In this document: one piece after another, positions 1 to 8,818 of the stretch
How positions within the stretch are numbered: position 1 is the first letter of the stretch
Layout: every line of letters begins with the position of its first letter
Assembly (NCBI GenBank): GCA_905181595.1
Contig: CAJIYI010000001.1
Coordinates: forward strand, 1,021,938 to 1,085,937
From: an uncultured SAR86 cluster bacterium
GTDB taxonomy: Bacteria > Pseudomonadota > Gammaproteobacteria > Magnimaribacterales > D2472
Length of the DNA stretch: 64,000 nt
Reading direction: 5' to 3'
The notes under the pieces: generated by a model
What the model saw: only the letters and a program-made list of their open reading frames with translations
What the model was told of the DNA's origin: nothing
Databases searched by the model: none
Position numbers and translations under genes: made by a program

Positions 1-1
1 A

Positions 2-1705
2 GTGGAGAATGTTCAATGGCCGACCCCTGTAACGATACCGTATCCACCTTTAATGACATTTGGGTATGAGGGTGATGTTGTTTTTCCATTCAAAGTTTTT
101 CGCTCTCTTGACTCTCCACTTGAAAAGATAAGTCTAGAGTTTGATTTTTTAATTTGTGCAGATATTTGCATCCCTGAAAGCGCATCTTTAACCCTAGATT
201 TATCTTCAGCTCCTCCTAGCCTTCTTTTAAATAAAGCGGTAACAAATCTACCAACAAACTTTATTCAAACAAACAGTTCAAGCGATCAAGAAACCTTGAA
301 AGTAACCTTTCAATCCTCTGAAGAAATTAAGAGCGCGTATCTTTTTCCCAAGCAAGATAATGTGTTTGTCTACACACCCTCTCAAAAACTGGTCAAGTTA
401 AACGACGACACCTATGAGATTAGTGTTCCACTCTTAAGCTCAGATATAAACTTCTTTTCAGGTATTTTAAGTTTAAACGGAGAAGGGTTTCAGATAGAGG
501 AAAATCTTCAATCTGTTTCTAGCATGTCCTTATGGCAGGCCATTCTATTTGCCTTAATTGGTGGGTTGATATTGAACTTGATGCCCTGCGTTTTCCCAGT
601 AATTTCTTTAAAAGTATTGAGTTTTGTTTCTATGGGTGGAGACGATCATGCAAAAATTAGAACTCATGCCCTCTCATTTGCGGGAGGTGTTATGTCTACG
701 TTTATATCAATTGCAACGGCCTTACTTATTATTCGATCAAGTGGGTCTATGATTGGTTGGGGTTACCAATTGCAATCCCCTATCGTCGTAGGAATTTTAA
801 CCCTTATCATGCTTGGAATTGGCTTAGTGCTTTTGACTAATATTAATTTTGCTGCTGGATTAACTACCTTAGGCTCAAGTGTCCAATCAAGAAATGATTA
901 TTCTGGCTCTTTCTTTACGGGTGTTCTGGCTGTGGTCGTAGCATCACCTTGTACAGCTCCATTTATGGGTGCAGCAATTGGTTATGCTTTATTGCAACCA
1001 TCTTTCGCAACTTTACCAATATTCATAGCTCTTGGCCTTGGCTTTGCAGGGCCCTATTTAATCCTTGCTTTGAAACCTCAATGGATAAGCGCGCTCCCAA
1101 AACCTGGCGCTTGGATGGAAACCCTTAAACAATTTTTTGCATTTCCAATGATTGCCACAGCTTTGTGGCTAATGTGGGTTTTTATGGTGCAAACATCAGG
1201 AGATGCGTTAATTTTGTTACTAATTTTAAGCTTAATACTTGGTGCGGCGGTTTGGATGATTGCAACATTTAAAGGGAGATGGAAATGGATTGGCATGATC
1301 ATGACTGTCATTACAGCCTTTCAGATCTTTAATAACCTTCCAGCCTCTTCAAATGAGATGAGGGTAGATGCATCTGCAGAAAAATGGAGCCTTGAGATTG
1401 AGTCAGAAATGCAATCTCAAAATCAAGCCTATCTAATAAATTTTACAGCAGCATGGTGCATTACCTGCCAGACAAATGAAAAGACTGCGCTTGCAAGAGA
1501 AAAAGTAAAAGAATACTTAGCAGAAGAAAATATTACTTACGTTAAAGCAGATTGGACAAATCGGAATGAAGAAATTGCAATTGGCTTGGCAAAATACGAG
1601 AGAACTGGAATTCCTCTGTACATTTTTTGGAAACCAGGCATGCGTGGTTCTAAAATTTTACCAGCCGTTCTAACGGAAGATTCATTAATAAAGTCAATGC
1701 AATGA
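2..1705 (+). CDS. DsbD/ScsB-like thiol:disulfide interchange protein (5' partial)
   Basis: The reading frame is open at the window edge, so the true start lies upstream. Order of parts: a periplasmic N-terminal DsbD-like beta domain (CADICIPESASL near residue 53), about eight membrane segments carrying the two redox cysteines of the DsbD membrane domain (MPCVFP and ASPCTAPF), and a C-terminal thioredoxin domain with WCITC. This family passes electrons from cytoplasmic thioredoxin across the inner membrane to periplasmic thiol proteins. The stop overlaps the next start as ATGA, so the redoxin downstream is probably co-translated and may be its partner. DsbD itself versus the Scs/copper-tolerance branch cannot be settled from this fragment. 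Confidence 0.88.
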   Translation: MENVQWPTPVTIPYPPLMTFGYEGDVVFPFKVFRSLDSPLEKISLEFDFLICADICIPESASLTLDLSSAPPSLLLNKAVTNLPTNFIQTNSSSDQETLKVTFQSSEEIKSAYLFPKQDNVFVYTPSQKLVKLNDDTYEISVPLLSSDINFFSGILSLNGEGFQIEENLQSVSSMSLWQAILFALIGGLILNLMPCVFPVISLKVLSFVSMGGDDHAKIRTHALSFAGGVMSTFISIATALLIIRSSGSMIGWGYQLQSPIVVGILTLIMLGIGLVLLTNINFAAGLTTLGSSVQSRNDYSGSFFTGVLAVVVASPCTAPFMGAAIGYALLQPSFATLPIFIALGLGFAGPYLILALKPQWISALPKPGAWMETLKQFFAFPMIATALWLMWVFMVQTSGDALILLLILSLILGAAVWMIATFKGRWKWIGMIMTVITAFQIFNNLPASSNEMRVDASAEKWSLEIESEMQSQNQAYLINFTAAWCITCQTNEKTALAREKVKEYLAEENITYVKADWTNRNEEIAIGLAKYERTGIPLYIFWKPGMRGSKILPAVLTEDSLIKSMQ

Positions 1706-2334
1706 AACTTTACATAAACCTCATAGCCTCTTTTTTGATTGCAAGTATAAGCTTTGCAGGTGACATTGAATTACAGAACCCCTCAACAAATCAAAAGGCC
1801 CCAGATTTCTCTGGCATTAATAGTTATGGAGAAATGATTAGACTGTCTGATTTTATCGGCAAACCGGTCATATTAGAATGGACTAATCATGAGTGCCCCT
1901 ATGTAGCAAGGCATTACAACGAAAATAACATGCAAGCTGTGCAAAAAATTGCTCAGGATCAGGAAATCATCTGGCTCAGTATTATCTCTTCAACGCCTGG
2001 AGATCAAGGGCACGTTAGTCCAAGCAAAGCCAATGAGCTAACTGTTGCTAGAGGCGCATATCCATCTCATGTGTTGCTAGATGAATCAGGGGAAATTGGT
2101 ATGCTCTATGGCGCCAAAACTACCCCACACATGTTTATGATTGATGCGAATGGGGTACTGCGATACAAAGGGGCAATTGATGACATAGGAAGAGGCATGC
2201 AATTTTTTGATGCTTCATTTTCAAAAGCAGTGAATTATGTCAGTTCTCAGCTTCCAAAGCTGATTACTCAAAAAGCCTTAGGTATAGATTCCACTGTGGC
2301 ATATGGCTGCAGTGTTAAGTACAACTATGACTAA
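1702..2334 (+). CDS. Secreted thioredoxin-fold redoxin (AhpC/TSA-like)
   Basis: A signal peptide (MKLYINLIASFLIASISFA) precedes a redoxin fold of about 190 residues. The motif WTNHECPYVARHY carries a single cysteine where thioredoxins have CxxC, which suits a peroxiredoxin-like or one-cysteine periplasmic redoxin. A GAKTTPHMFMID segment supplies the cis-proline region typical of the fold. It overlaps the DsbD-like gene by four bases, so it is likely reduced by that protein in the periplasm (inference). The substrate is unknown. Confidence 0.8.
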   Translation: MKLYINLIASFLIASISFAGDIELQNPSTNQKAPDFSGINSYGEMIRLSDFIGKPVILEWTNHECPYVARHYNENNMQAVQKIAQDQEIIWLSIISSTPGDQGHVSPSKANELTVARGAYPSHVLLDESGEIGMLYGAKTTPHMFMIDANGVLRYKGAIDDIGRGMQFFDASFSKAVNYVSSQLPKLITQKALGIDSTVAYGCSVKYNYD

Positions 2335-2390
2335 TTAATGTATTTTCAATAAAGTCTGATATAACATAGGTCTCAAAACACTGTTTTAAA

Positions 2391-3095
2391 ATGAATTATC
2401 CAGCATTTGAAGTATTTGGAACTCAGCACCTTTTGTCGCTGTTGATTTGTTTAGTAGCAATTATTGGTTTTCCAAAATTGTTTCAAAATCAAGTGAGCTC
2501 TCGCAAGATTTTAGGTGGCAAGATCGTTGCTGGCTTAATGATCTTGCACATGATTACGCAGCCGATTTATGATATTTTTCTGTTTAAGCTGCCATGGAAA
2601 GAAGAGTTTCCTTTGCATATGTGCGATATGTCATCCATAGCTTTAATCATTTTTTTGCTAAACGAGAAAGCGCCCAAAATTTTATTTCATTGCGCGTACT
2701 TTTGGGGAGTCTGTGGCGCAACAATGGCTTTGGCTACACCAGATTTAGATTATGGATTTCCACATGGGGAGTACTCACCATTTTTTTGGGGTCATAGTTT
2801 GATATTAATGGCAGTGGCGTATGTCATTATGGTGAAGAGAGAACGTCCGTATTTATCAGACATTCCAAAAGTTATTGGAGTGACTCTAGGGCTGTTAGTA
2901 ATTGTGTATTTCATAAATCTTATCATTGGTCCGCCAGCCAACTATTGGTATCTTCTTGAAAGACCTGTTGATGGAACCTTGCTGGACTATTTCCCTGATC
3001 CGCCCTTCCATCTTATTGGAACAATTCCTTTGGCTGCATTCTTATTTTACGTTGCCTACCTTCCATTTTTTGTAAGAGATAAACTCTCTAAGTAA
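2391..3095 (+). CDS. TIGR02206/YwaF-like integral membrane protein
   Basis: About six to seven hydrophobic helices over 234 residues. It resembles the TIGR02206 (YwaF) family through an opening FGTQHLLSL, the segment FPLHMCDMSSIALI and a late WYLLERP. No enzymatic function is established for the family. It lies between a redoxin and a PLP enzyme with gaps of 56 and 11 bases, so it could share a transcript with the dehydratase downstream. Confidence 0.72.
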   Translation: MNYPAFEVFGTQHLLSLLICLVAIIGFPKLFQNQVSSRKILGGKIVAGLMILHMITQPIYDIFLFKLPWKEEFPLHMCDMSSIALIIFLLNEKAPKILFHCAYFWGVCGATMALATPDLDYGFPHGEYSPFFWGHSLILMAVAYVIMVKRERPYLSDIPKVIGVTLGLLVIVYFINLIIGPPANYWYLLERPVDGTLLDYFPDPPFHLIGTIPLAAFLFYVAYLPFFVRDKLSK

Positions 3096-3106
3096 GGGCA
3101 ACAATA

Positions 3107-4093
3107 ATGAAACTGGAACCTAATACCTGGTTTGATGAGGTTGTAAAAACTTATCATATTATTGCTCCGCACATACATCACACTCAAGTAGTTACTTGCC
3201 CTGATTTAAATGAAGAGCTGGGTGGGAAGTTTCTCTTTAAACCTGAATCCCTTCAGATTACCGGCTCATTTAAGGTTAGAGGTGCTCTTTCGGCGATCTC
3301 TCGACTTTCAAAAGATGAGCTCAAAAGAGGCGTTATTGCCTACTCATCTGGCAACCATGCCCAAGGTGTTGCTCATGCAGCAAAGGTTTTTAATACTCCG
3401 GCAACGGTTCTTATGCCTACCGATGCTCCTTCAAGAAAAGTTGCAAATGCTCGCGAACTTGGAGCTGAAGTCATTTTTTATAATCGTCGAACAGAAAGCA
3501 GAGAAGAAATGAGCGCAGAAATAGCCAAAGAAAGAAATCTTGTGCTGATCAACCCATACGATGCGTTAGAGACAATCTATGGCCAAGGCACTGCCGCTTA
3601 TGAAGTGATTCATGATGTTAACAACCCAAAGCTTGATAATGCCATTATTTGTGCTGGCGGAGGTGGCTTAACTGCTGGGTCATGCATCTCAATCAAACAT
3701 ATCAATCCCGAGTGCAATGTCTTTACTGCTGAACCAGAAGAGTGGAACGATCATGAGCAGTCGTTTGAACAAAATACCCGCATTGCCGTGGATGTAAATC
3801 GAGGCGGCTTATGTGACGGTATCATGACCCCAACTCCCGGAGAGATACCTTTTGCTATCAATCAACATTTTGGTGTTAAAGGTCTTTCTGCTTCAGATGA
3901 AATGGTCTGCAATGCCATGAAATTTGCCTTTGATCGGCTCAATTTAAAACTAGAGCCTAGTGGAGCTATTGCCTTGGCATGCTTGCTAGAGAATAAAGAG
4001 AAATTCAAGAATTCAAGAACGTTAATAATGCTGTCTGGCGGAAACGTTGACGAGGAGACATTTATCAACTGTCTTGCTAGGGCTAATCCTTAG
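3107..4093 (+). CDS. PLP-dependent threonine/serine dehydratase-like enzyme (fold type II)
   Basis: At 328 residues it has the length of catabolic threonine dehydratases and serine racemases rather than of the longer IlvA with an ACT domain. GSFKVRGA holds the Schiff-base lysine at about residue 56, SSGNHAQG (80-87) binds the substrate carboxylate, and the glycine loop CAGGGGLTAG (about 182-191) binds the cofactor phosphate. The likely reaction is deamination of L-threonine or L-serine to the 2-oxo acid, in the cytoplasm. Racemase activity cannot be excluded. Its 3' end overlaps the convergent channel gene by 11 bases. Confidence 0.85.
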   Translation: MKLEPNTWFDEVVKTYHIIAPHIHHTQVVTCPDLNEELGGKFLFKPESLQITGSFKVRGALSAISRLSKDELKRGVIAYSSGNHAQGVAHAAKVFNTPATVLMPTDAPSRKVANARELGAEVIFYNRRTESREEMSAEIAKERNLVLINPYDALETIYGQGTAAYEVIHDVNNPKLDNAIICAGGGGLTAGSCISIKHINPECNVFTAEPEEWNDHEQSFEQNTRIAVDVNRGGLCDGIMTPTPGEIPFAINQHFGVKGLSASDEMVCNAMKFAFDRLNLKLEPSGAIALACLLENKEKFKNSRTLIMLSGGNVDEETFINCLARANP

Positions 4094-4817
4094 AGTCTTC
4101 TTCTGAGTTGACTAGATTGTCAATTCCAGAGCCTCCCATCATGACATCTACGATAACGCCAATGACCATATTTAAAAGGATCACTGCATTGATAATGATA
4201 AACGAGACAAAGAATACCCAAGCAAAAGGATAAACCTCAATAACTTCGCCCATGATCGCAGCCCAATCATCATAAGTTGCTATTTGGACCAGGGTAATTA
4301 AAGCTAGACCAATATTTCCCCAGTGAGCTGGGTCAATAGGGCCAAAGAACATTGTTCCAATAGCGCCCCACACATACATAAAAATAAACATCAACAAGGC
4401 TATAAAACCAACTCTTGGAATAGTTTTTGCAAGTGAATCAATAATATGACGAAATGCAGGAACAACTGTGATGATTCGCAGTACTCGAATAATTCGCAAT
4501 AACCTTGCAACAAATACACTTTCTACATTATTAATAGGTACAAGTGAGATAGTAACAATCAAGAAATCAAAAATATTCCAGCCATCTGAAAAAAATTTGA
4601 TCAATGAACGCTCTGAGATCATTCTAATAATAATTTCAATAACAAAAAATACGGTAATACCGTAATTAAAGATGTCGATATAAAACGTGTATTGAGGGGG
4701 TATATCGTAAGAAGTGACTCCAGCATAAACTGCAGAAGCTAAAATAACAGAGATAACAATACCGCTGAATAATTTACTGTTTCTTATTCGAAGAAAAAAA
4801 TTAACAAAACGATTCAT
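4083..4817 (-). CDS. Six-helix voltage-gated cation channel (NaChBac-type)
   Basis: A 244-residue single-domain channel. S1-S4 end in an arginine ladder (RLLRIIRVLRII, about 105-116), followed by S5, a pore loop and S6 (FIIINAVILLNMVIGVIVD). Such proteins form tetrameric sodium or calcium channels. The pore-loop filter reads TYDDW (181-185) where NaChBac has TLESW, so the acidic position is aspartate and an extra acidic residue follows. Aspartate-rich filters are associated with calcium permeation in engineered relatives, so selectivity here is open. The short C-terminal tail is acidic. It is convergent with the dehydratase and divergent from the MscS gene. Confidence 0.85.
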   Translation of the reverse strand: MNRFVNFFLRIRNSKLFSGIVISVILASAVYAGVTSYDIPPQYTFYIDIFNYGITVFFVIEIIIRMISERSLIKFFSDGWNIFDFLIVTISLVPINNVESVFVARLLRIIRVLRIITVVPAFRHIIDSLAKTIPRVGFIALLMFIFMYVWGAIGTMFFGPIDPAHWGNIGLALITLVQIATYDDWAAIMGEVIEVYPFAWVFFVSFIIINAVILLNMVIGVIVDVMMGGSGIDNLVNSEEDSKD

Positions 4818-4889
4818 AGCCCAATAATAAAGATAAGTGTTTTATTTACAACCTTTCAGCTATTTCAATCAATAAAACTTGTTTGCTTT

Positions 4890-4895
4890 ATAATA
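4890..4895 (+). promoter_or_regulatory. Candidate -10 box for the MscS-family gene
   Basis: A perfect TATAAT lies 25 bases before the ATG at 4921, in an A/T-rich divergent gap of about 100 bases. No convincing -35 hexamer at standard spacing is visible, so this is only a candidate promoter. Confidence 0.35.
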
Positions 4896-4920
4896 GAATC
4901 TGTTAAAAAATAGAGACTAT

Positions 4921-6087
4921 ATGGACGGATTAACACAAATAATTACTAATGTCTGGAATGAAGGTTTTTTAGGCATAGGGGTAACCGAAATTATTGTTTC
5001 GATGTTAATTTTTGTTGCCGGAGCATTAACCAGGGCAATACTGCTTGGTAGAGTTTTAAAATGGCTTGAGGGTTTAACTGCTAGCACTGAATCTGAGGTG
5101 GACGATGTATTACTCGAAGCATTAAAAAAACCTTTGGGCTATGTACCAATGACTATAGCTCTATATTTAATAGCCTTATACTTACCTTTGGCAGGCGTTG
5201 CTGAGTTATTTGCTACCAATCTTATAAAAGCTTTGATTGCTTTTACAATCTTTAGCACACTGGCAAATAGCGTTCCTCCAATCTTTCAAGCTTTTACATC
5301 AACAGCAGTTTTAACTAAATCAATGACTATGTGGCTAGAGCGCGCAGCCAGGATGATTATTTGGGTTATTGGTGCCGGTATTATTTTGGATATTTTTGGT
5401 ATTCAAATCGGTCCTTTGGTTGCAGGCTTGGGTCTATTTTCAGTTGCAGTAGCATTGGGAGCTCAAGATCTATTTAAAAATTTAATCTCTGGAATTTTAA
5501 TTATTGGAGAAAATAGATTTCAACCTGGAGACAGAATAGAAGTACCTGGGCAGCTTCATGGCATGGTTGAAGATATTGGCTTTAGATCAACTCTAATTAG
5601 GATGTTCGACACATCCCCCATGCTGGTTCCCAATAAAGACTTATCAGACGTCAAAGTTATTAATCATGGAAACATGGAGTTTAGGAGGATTAGCTGGACT
5701 CTTAATTTGACCTACTCAACAACACAAAAACAGTTGGCAAAAATCTGTGAAGCCATTACCCAGTATATTGATGCCTCTGATCAATTCATTGTGAATCCTG
5801 GTCAAGAATCGTTCGCTAGAACCGAAGAATTAGCAGCAAGCTCAATAGATGTAAGAGTACTTTGTTATACAAAGCCAATTGGGTTTACTGATTTTTCTAA
5901 AGTAAAACAAGATCTTATTTTTGAAATTATTAAATTGGTTAGAGCTAACGGATCAGAGTTTGCCTTTCCATCATCATCAATATATATGGAAAATACAGAT
6001 CCGATTGATCCTGCGGAATACTCCACTGATGGTCTTGCACCTCAAAAAATATCTCATGACTCTGCTCCCGATCAAGGTAATGATTAA
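4921..6087 (+). CDS. Mechanosensitive ion channel, MscS family
   Basis: 388 residues. Several N-terminal membrane helices lead into the pore-lining helix (GLGLFSVAVALGAQDLFKN) and then the MscS beta domain (FQPGDRIEVPG, residues about 200-210, and LVPNKDL). The C-terminal alpha/beta domain and a polar tail follow. The family opens on membrane tension and releases solutes during osmotic downshock. Longer than E. coli MscS (286 residues) because of extra N-terminal helices, like the YbdG/YnaI types. The next gene starts 56 bases downstream on the same strand. Confidence 0.9.
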   Translation: MDGLTQIITNVWNEGFLGIGVTEIIVSMLIFVAGALTRAILLGRVLKWLEGLTASTESEVDDVLLEALKKPLGYVPMTIALYLIALYLPLAGVAELFATNLIKALIAFTIFSTLANSVPPIFQAFTSTAVLTKSMTMWLERAARMIIWVIGAGIILDIFGIQIGPLVAGLGLFSVAVALGAQDLFKNLISGILIIGENRFQPGDRIEVPGQLHGMVEDIGFRSTLIRMFDTSPMLVPNKDLSDVKVINHGNMEFRRISWTLNLTYSTTQKQLAKICEAITQYIDASDQFIVNPGQESFARTEELAASSIDVRVLCYTKPIGFTDFSKVKQDLIFEIIKLVRANGSEFAFPSSSIYMENTDPIDPAEYSTDGLAPQKISHDSAPDQGND

Positions 6088-6143
6088 ACAAATTTAATGG
6101 CTAAATGGCTGTTAAATAAATCTAAAGTGAGTGGATAATATAA

Positions 6144-7910
6144 ATGAGTGATCAAGCGATTTTAGCAACAACTTTAGTTATCCTAATGGGTCTGCTCATT
6201 TGGGGCAAATGGCGTTATGACGCTGTAACATTGATTTGTCTTGCCGCATTGGTATTGCTTGGAATAGTTCCAGCCAATGATGCATTTTCAGGGTTTGGTC
6301 ATCCAGCAGTCGTTACAGTAGCCTTGGTGCTATTGATTTCTCGAGGCCTACAAGAGGCAGGAATGGTTAGTTTGGCCGGTAATCTTATTTCTAGATATAC
6401 CTTAAGTGAAAATCAATATCTTGTTGTAATAATGGTGATAGCAGCCTTTTTATCATCTTTTATGAATAACATTGGTGCTATGGCTTTATTGCTGCCAATC
6501 ACGCTTTCGGTTTGCCAAAAGATGGATTGGAACCCGTCAAAGTTTCTTATGCCACTTGCTTTCGCGAGTATTTTAGGTGGAATGAATACTGTCATAGGAA
6601 CTCCTCCAAACATTATTATTGCGCAGTACAGACAAGAATATACGGGTGCTGCCTTTAACTTTTTTGATTACTCTTTTGTTGGCCTGGCAGTTAGTGTTGT
6701 CGGAATTTTGTTTATTGCTTTGATTGGATACAGGTTCGTTACGGTTCGTGAAAATGATGAAGACACAACGCGTTTAATTGATCTTAAAAACTATCTATTT
6801 GAAGTAAAAGTTAGAGACGATAGCAATGCGATTGGAATGAGGTTATCTGAGATCAAGAAAATTTCCGGTCCAGAAACAGAGGTTCTGGGAGTGGTAAATG
6901 AAACCGGTGGGGTCTCAAGAGTGTCAATGGCAAAAAAAATTCAACCCGGTCAAGTATTGGTGATTAAAACTTCGCCCGATGACATAGCTTCTATTCAAGA
7001 ACGATTAGGGTTTGAAATTGCAGAGAATTTAAACACAATTCAAGAATCAGATTTAGCTGAGATCGAAGTAATGGTAACTGCCGGCTCTAGATTGATTGGT
7101 CGCAAGCATGAATTCCTTAAGCGTCTTGCCTCAGATGATCTTGCATTACTAGGCTTATGGAGACGAGGAGCAAAGTTTAGAACTCGACTGGCTAAAGAAG
7201 CATTCAAAGTTGGAGATGTTTTGCTGCTTGGAGTTCGCACAATTGATGATGAGGGTGTTAAAGAAAGAATTAAGCATTTAGGGTTAATGCCTCTCATGGA
7301 AAGAGATTTGCAAACCATCCCAAGTAGAAGTCGACTGTTAAAAAGTCTAATATTTTTTACCGCAGCAATTGCCCTGACCGCCTTCAATGTGATGAACATA
7401 GTTGTTGCTTTCTTATTATGCGTAATTGCCTTTATCTCTATCAAAGTCCTCAATGGAAATTTATATAGGAATATTGAATGGCCTGTTGTGGTCATGCTCG
7501 CGGCAATGATTCCTGTGGGACAAGCCCTAGAAACATCAGGTATTTCCTTAAACATCGCTAACTTTATCTCTACCACCACTCATGGGATGGATTTACCTTG
7601 GTTGATCTTAATGATTCTAGTTATCACGATGTTCGTATCAGATATCGTAAACAATGCAGCGACAGCGGTTATCATGGCTCCTATTGCAGCTAATCTAGCA
7701 TTGCAGGTTGGACAGCCAGTAGAGCCGTTTTTGATGGCAGTGGCTGTAGGTGCAAGTTGCGCATTCCTCTCACCAATTGGTCATCAATGTAATACTTTGG
7801 TTATGGCTCCTGGAAACTATAAGTTTGGAGATTACTGGCGTCTTGGATTGCCACTAGAATGCGTGATCGTCGCCATATCGATACCTATGATTTTATTTGT
7901 GTGGACTTAA
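6144..7910 (+). CDS. SLC13-family permease with central TrkA-C domains
   Basis: 588 residues: an N-terminal membrane half, a soluble centre of two RCK/TrkA-C-like modules (around 215-390), and a second membrane half. NNIGAMALLLP and IGTPPNIII in the first half, and DIVNNAATAVIMAP in the second, match the divalent anion:sodium symporter superfamily. Relatives move dicarboxylates, sulfate or other anions with sodium. The substrate cannot be read from sequence. Predicted inner-membrane protein, probably cotranscribed with or independent of mscS upstream. Confidence 0.85.
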   Translation: MSDQAILATTLVILMGLLIWGKWRYDAVTLICLAALVLLGIVPANDAFSGFGHPAVVTVALVLLISRGLQEAGMVSLAGNLISRYTLSENQYLVVIMVIAAFLSSFMNNIGAMALLLPITLSVCQKMDWNPSKFLMPLAFASILGGMNTVIGTPPNIIIAQYRQEYTGAAFNFFDYSFVGLAVSVVGILFIALIGYRFVTVRENDEDTTRLIDLKNYLFEVKVRDDSNAIGMRLSEIKKISGPETEVLGVVNETGGVSRVSMAKKIQPGQVLVIKTSPDDIASIQERLGFEIAENLNTIQESDLAEIEVMVTAGSRLIGRKHEFLKRLASDDLALLGLWRRGAKFRTRLAKEAFKVGDVLLLGVRTIDDEGVKERIKHLGLMPLMERDLQTIPSRSRLLKSLIFFTAAIALTAFNVMNIVVAFLLCVIAFISIKVLNGNLYRNIEWPVVVMLAAMIPVGQALETSGISLNIANFISTTTHGMDLPWLILMILVITMFVSDIVNNAATAVIMAPIAANLALQVGQPVEPFLMAVAVGASCAFLSPIGHQCNTLVMAPGNYKFGDYWRLGLPLECVIVAISIPMILFVWT

Positions 7911-7922
7911 ATTTTTAAGTTG

Positions 7923-8651
7923 TTAAACAATCTTAGAAATTAAGTTGCTTAATTCAACAGGATCTTCAAAAAATGAGAAATGCCCTACCTCATTCATTGT
8001 GTAAGTATTGCTTGGAACTATAGCCGTAAAATTTTCTACAGCCTTTAAGTCAACTAACCTGTCTTTGCTGCCTAAGATTATTGAAATAGGCATTCCAAAG
8101 TTTTTTAAATCATTGAAATCTAATTGATAGTTATTGCATGCCTCTAGGTCGTCAAGCATCACGAGATCATCTCCCTCAGAAAAAGCATTTTTTAGACCAA
8201 GAAGTCTTCTATACAGACCATATTTAATAATAAAGTCAGCAGCATGCCCATTACCTGCTTTGGCTTTAGCAAGCAGTGCATCAGCCACTCTTGTAGGATA
8301 AATACTGTTAACCAGAATTAATGATTTAGCTGGAAAGTTATGCTTCGACACCATGTCCAAAGCAACCAACCCACCCATGCTGTGTCCACATAGAGATAGA
8401 TCTCTAAGATCATAGGTTTCCAAAGCATCAATCAAAAACTGACTGTAGGATTCAATGCTATTGCTTGAGGACCCTTTTGAGTCGCCGTGACCAGGCAGAT
8501 CAATTATTAAAGGCTTGTTATATTCAGACTCAGGTAATCTTATGGCTCTAACCAATCGGTGATCCATGCCCGCGCCCGCGATGAAAAGAATAGATTTTTT
8601 GTTCTGATCAATTGATTCAAAATTATGAAAGTATGTTTCTGAATTTTTCAT
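7923..8651 (-). CDS. Alpha/beta hydrolase
   Basis: A 242-residue single-domain hydrolase. The nucleophile elbow is GHSMGG with Ser91, the oxyanion region is FIAGAGMDHR, the acid is probably in LGSKDRLVD (about 196), and the catalytic histidine is in EVGHFSFFEDP near the end. No signal peptide, so cytoplasmic. The substrate (ester, thioester or lactone) is unknown. It lies 12 bases from the convergent SLC13 gene and downstream of tRNA-Val on its own strand. Confidence 0.82.
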   Translation of the reverse strand: MKNSETYFHNFESIDQNKKSILFIAGAGMDHRLVRAIRLPESEYNKPLIIDLPGHGDSKGSSSNSIESYSQFLIDALETYDLRDLSLCGHSMGGLVALDMVSKHNFPAKSLILVNSIYPTRVADALLAKAKAGNGHAADFIIKYGLYRRLLGLKNAFSEGDDLVMLDDLEACNNYQLDFNDLKNFGMPISIILGSKDRLVDLKAVENFTAIVPSNTYTMNEVGHFSFFEDPVELSNLISKIV

Positions 8652-8713
8652 TGGCTTAATTTATTTTAATTCACACTGATGATCAAGTGACATCAAGTGA
8701 AACTTTTAAAATT

Positions 8714-8792
8714 TGGTAGACCCGAATGGACTCGAACCATCGACCTCCGCAATGTCAATGCGGCGCTCTAACCAAAACTGAGCTACGGGTCT
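8714..8792 (-). tRNA. tRNA-Val (anticodon GAC)
   Basis: On the minus strand a full cloverleaf reads from AGACCCG to CGGGTCT plus ACCA, with a seven-pair acceptor stem. The anticodon stem is CCGCA/TGCGG around the loop TTGACAT, giving GAC (valine). The T-arm has GGTTCGAGTCC. CCA is encoded. The D-loop has two more T residues than the E. coli GAC valine tRNA, making 79 nt in all, which is within the normal range. Confidence 0.95.
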
Positions 8793-8818
8793 AAATATCA
8801 AATTATTATACAGCTTAG

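Noticed and set aside
7040-7579. Long minus-strand ORF (179 residues)
   Set aside because: It is the antisense of the intact SLC13 permease gene, has a composition unlike the other proteins here, and has no ribosome site.
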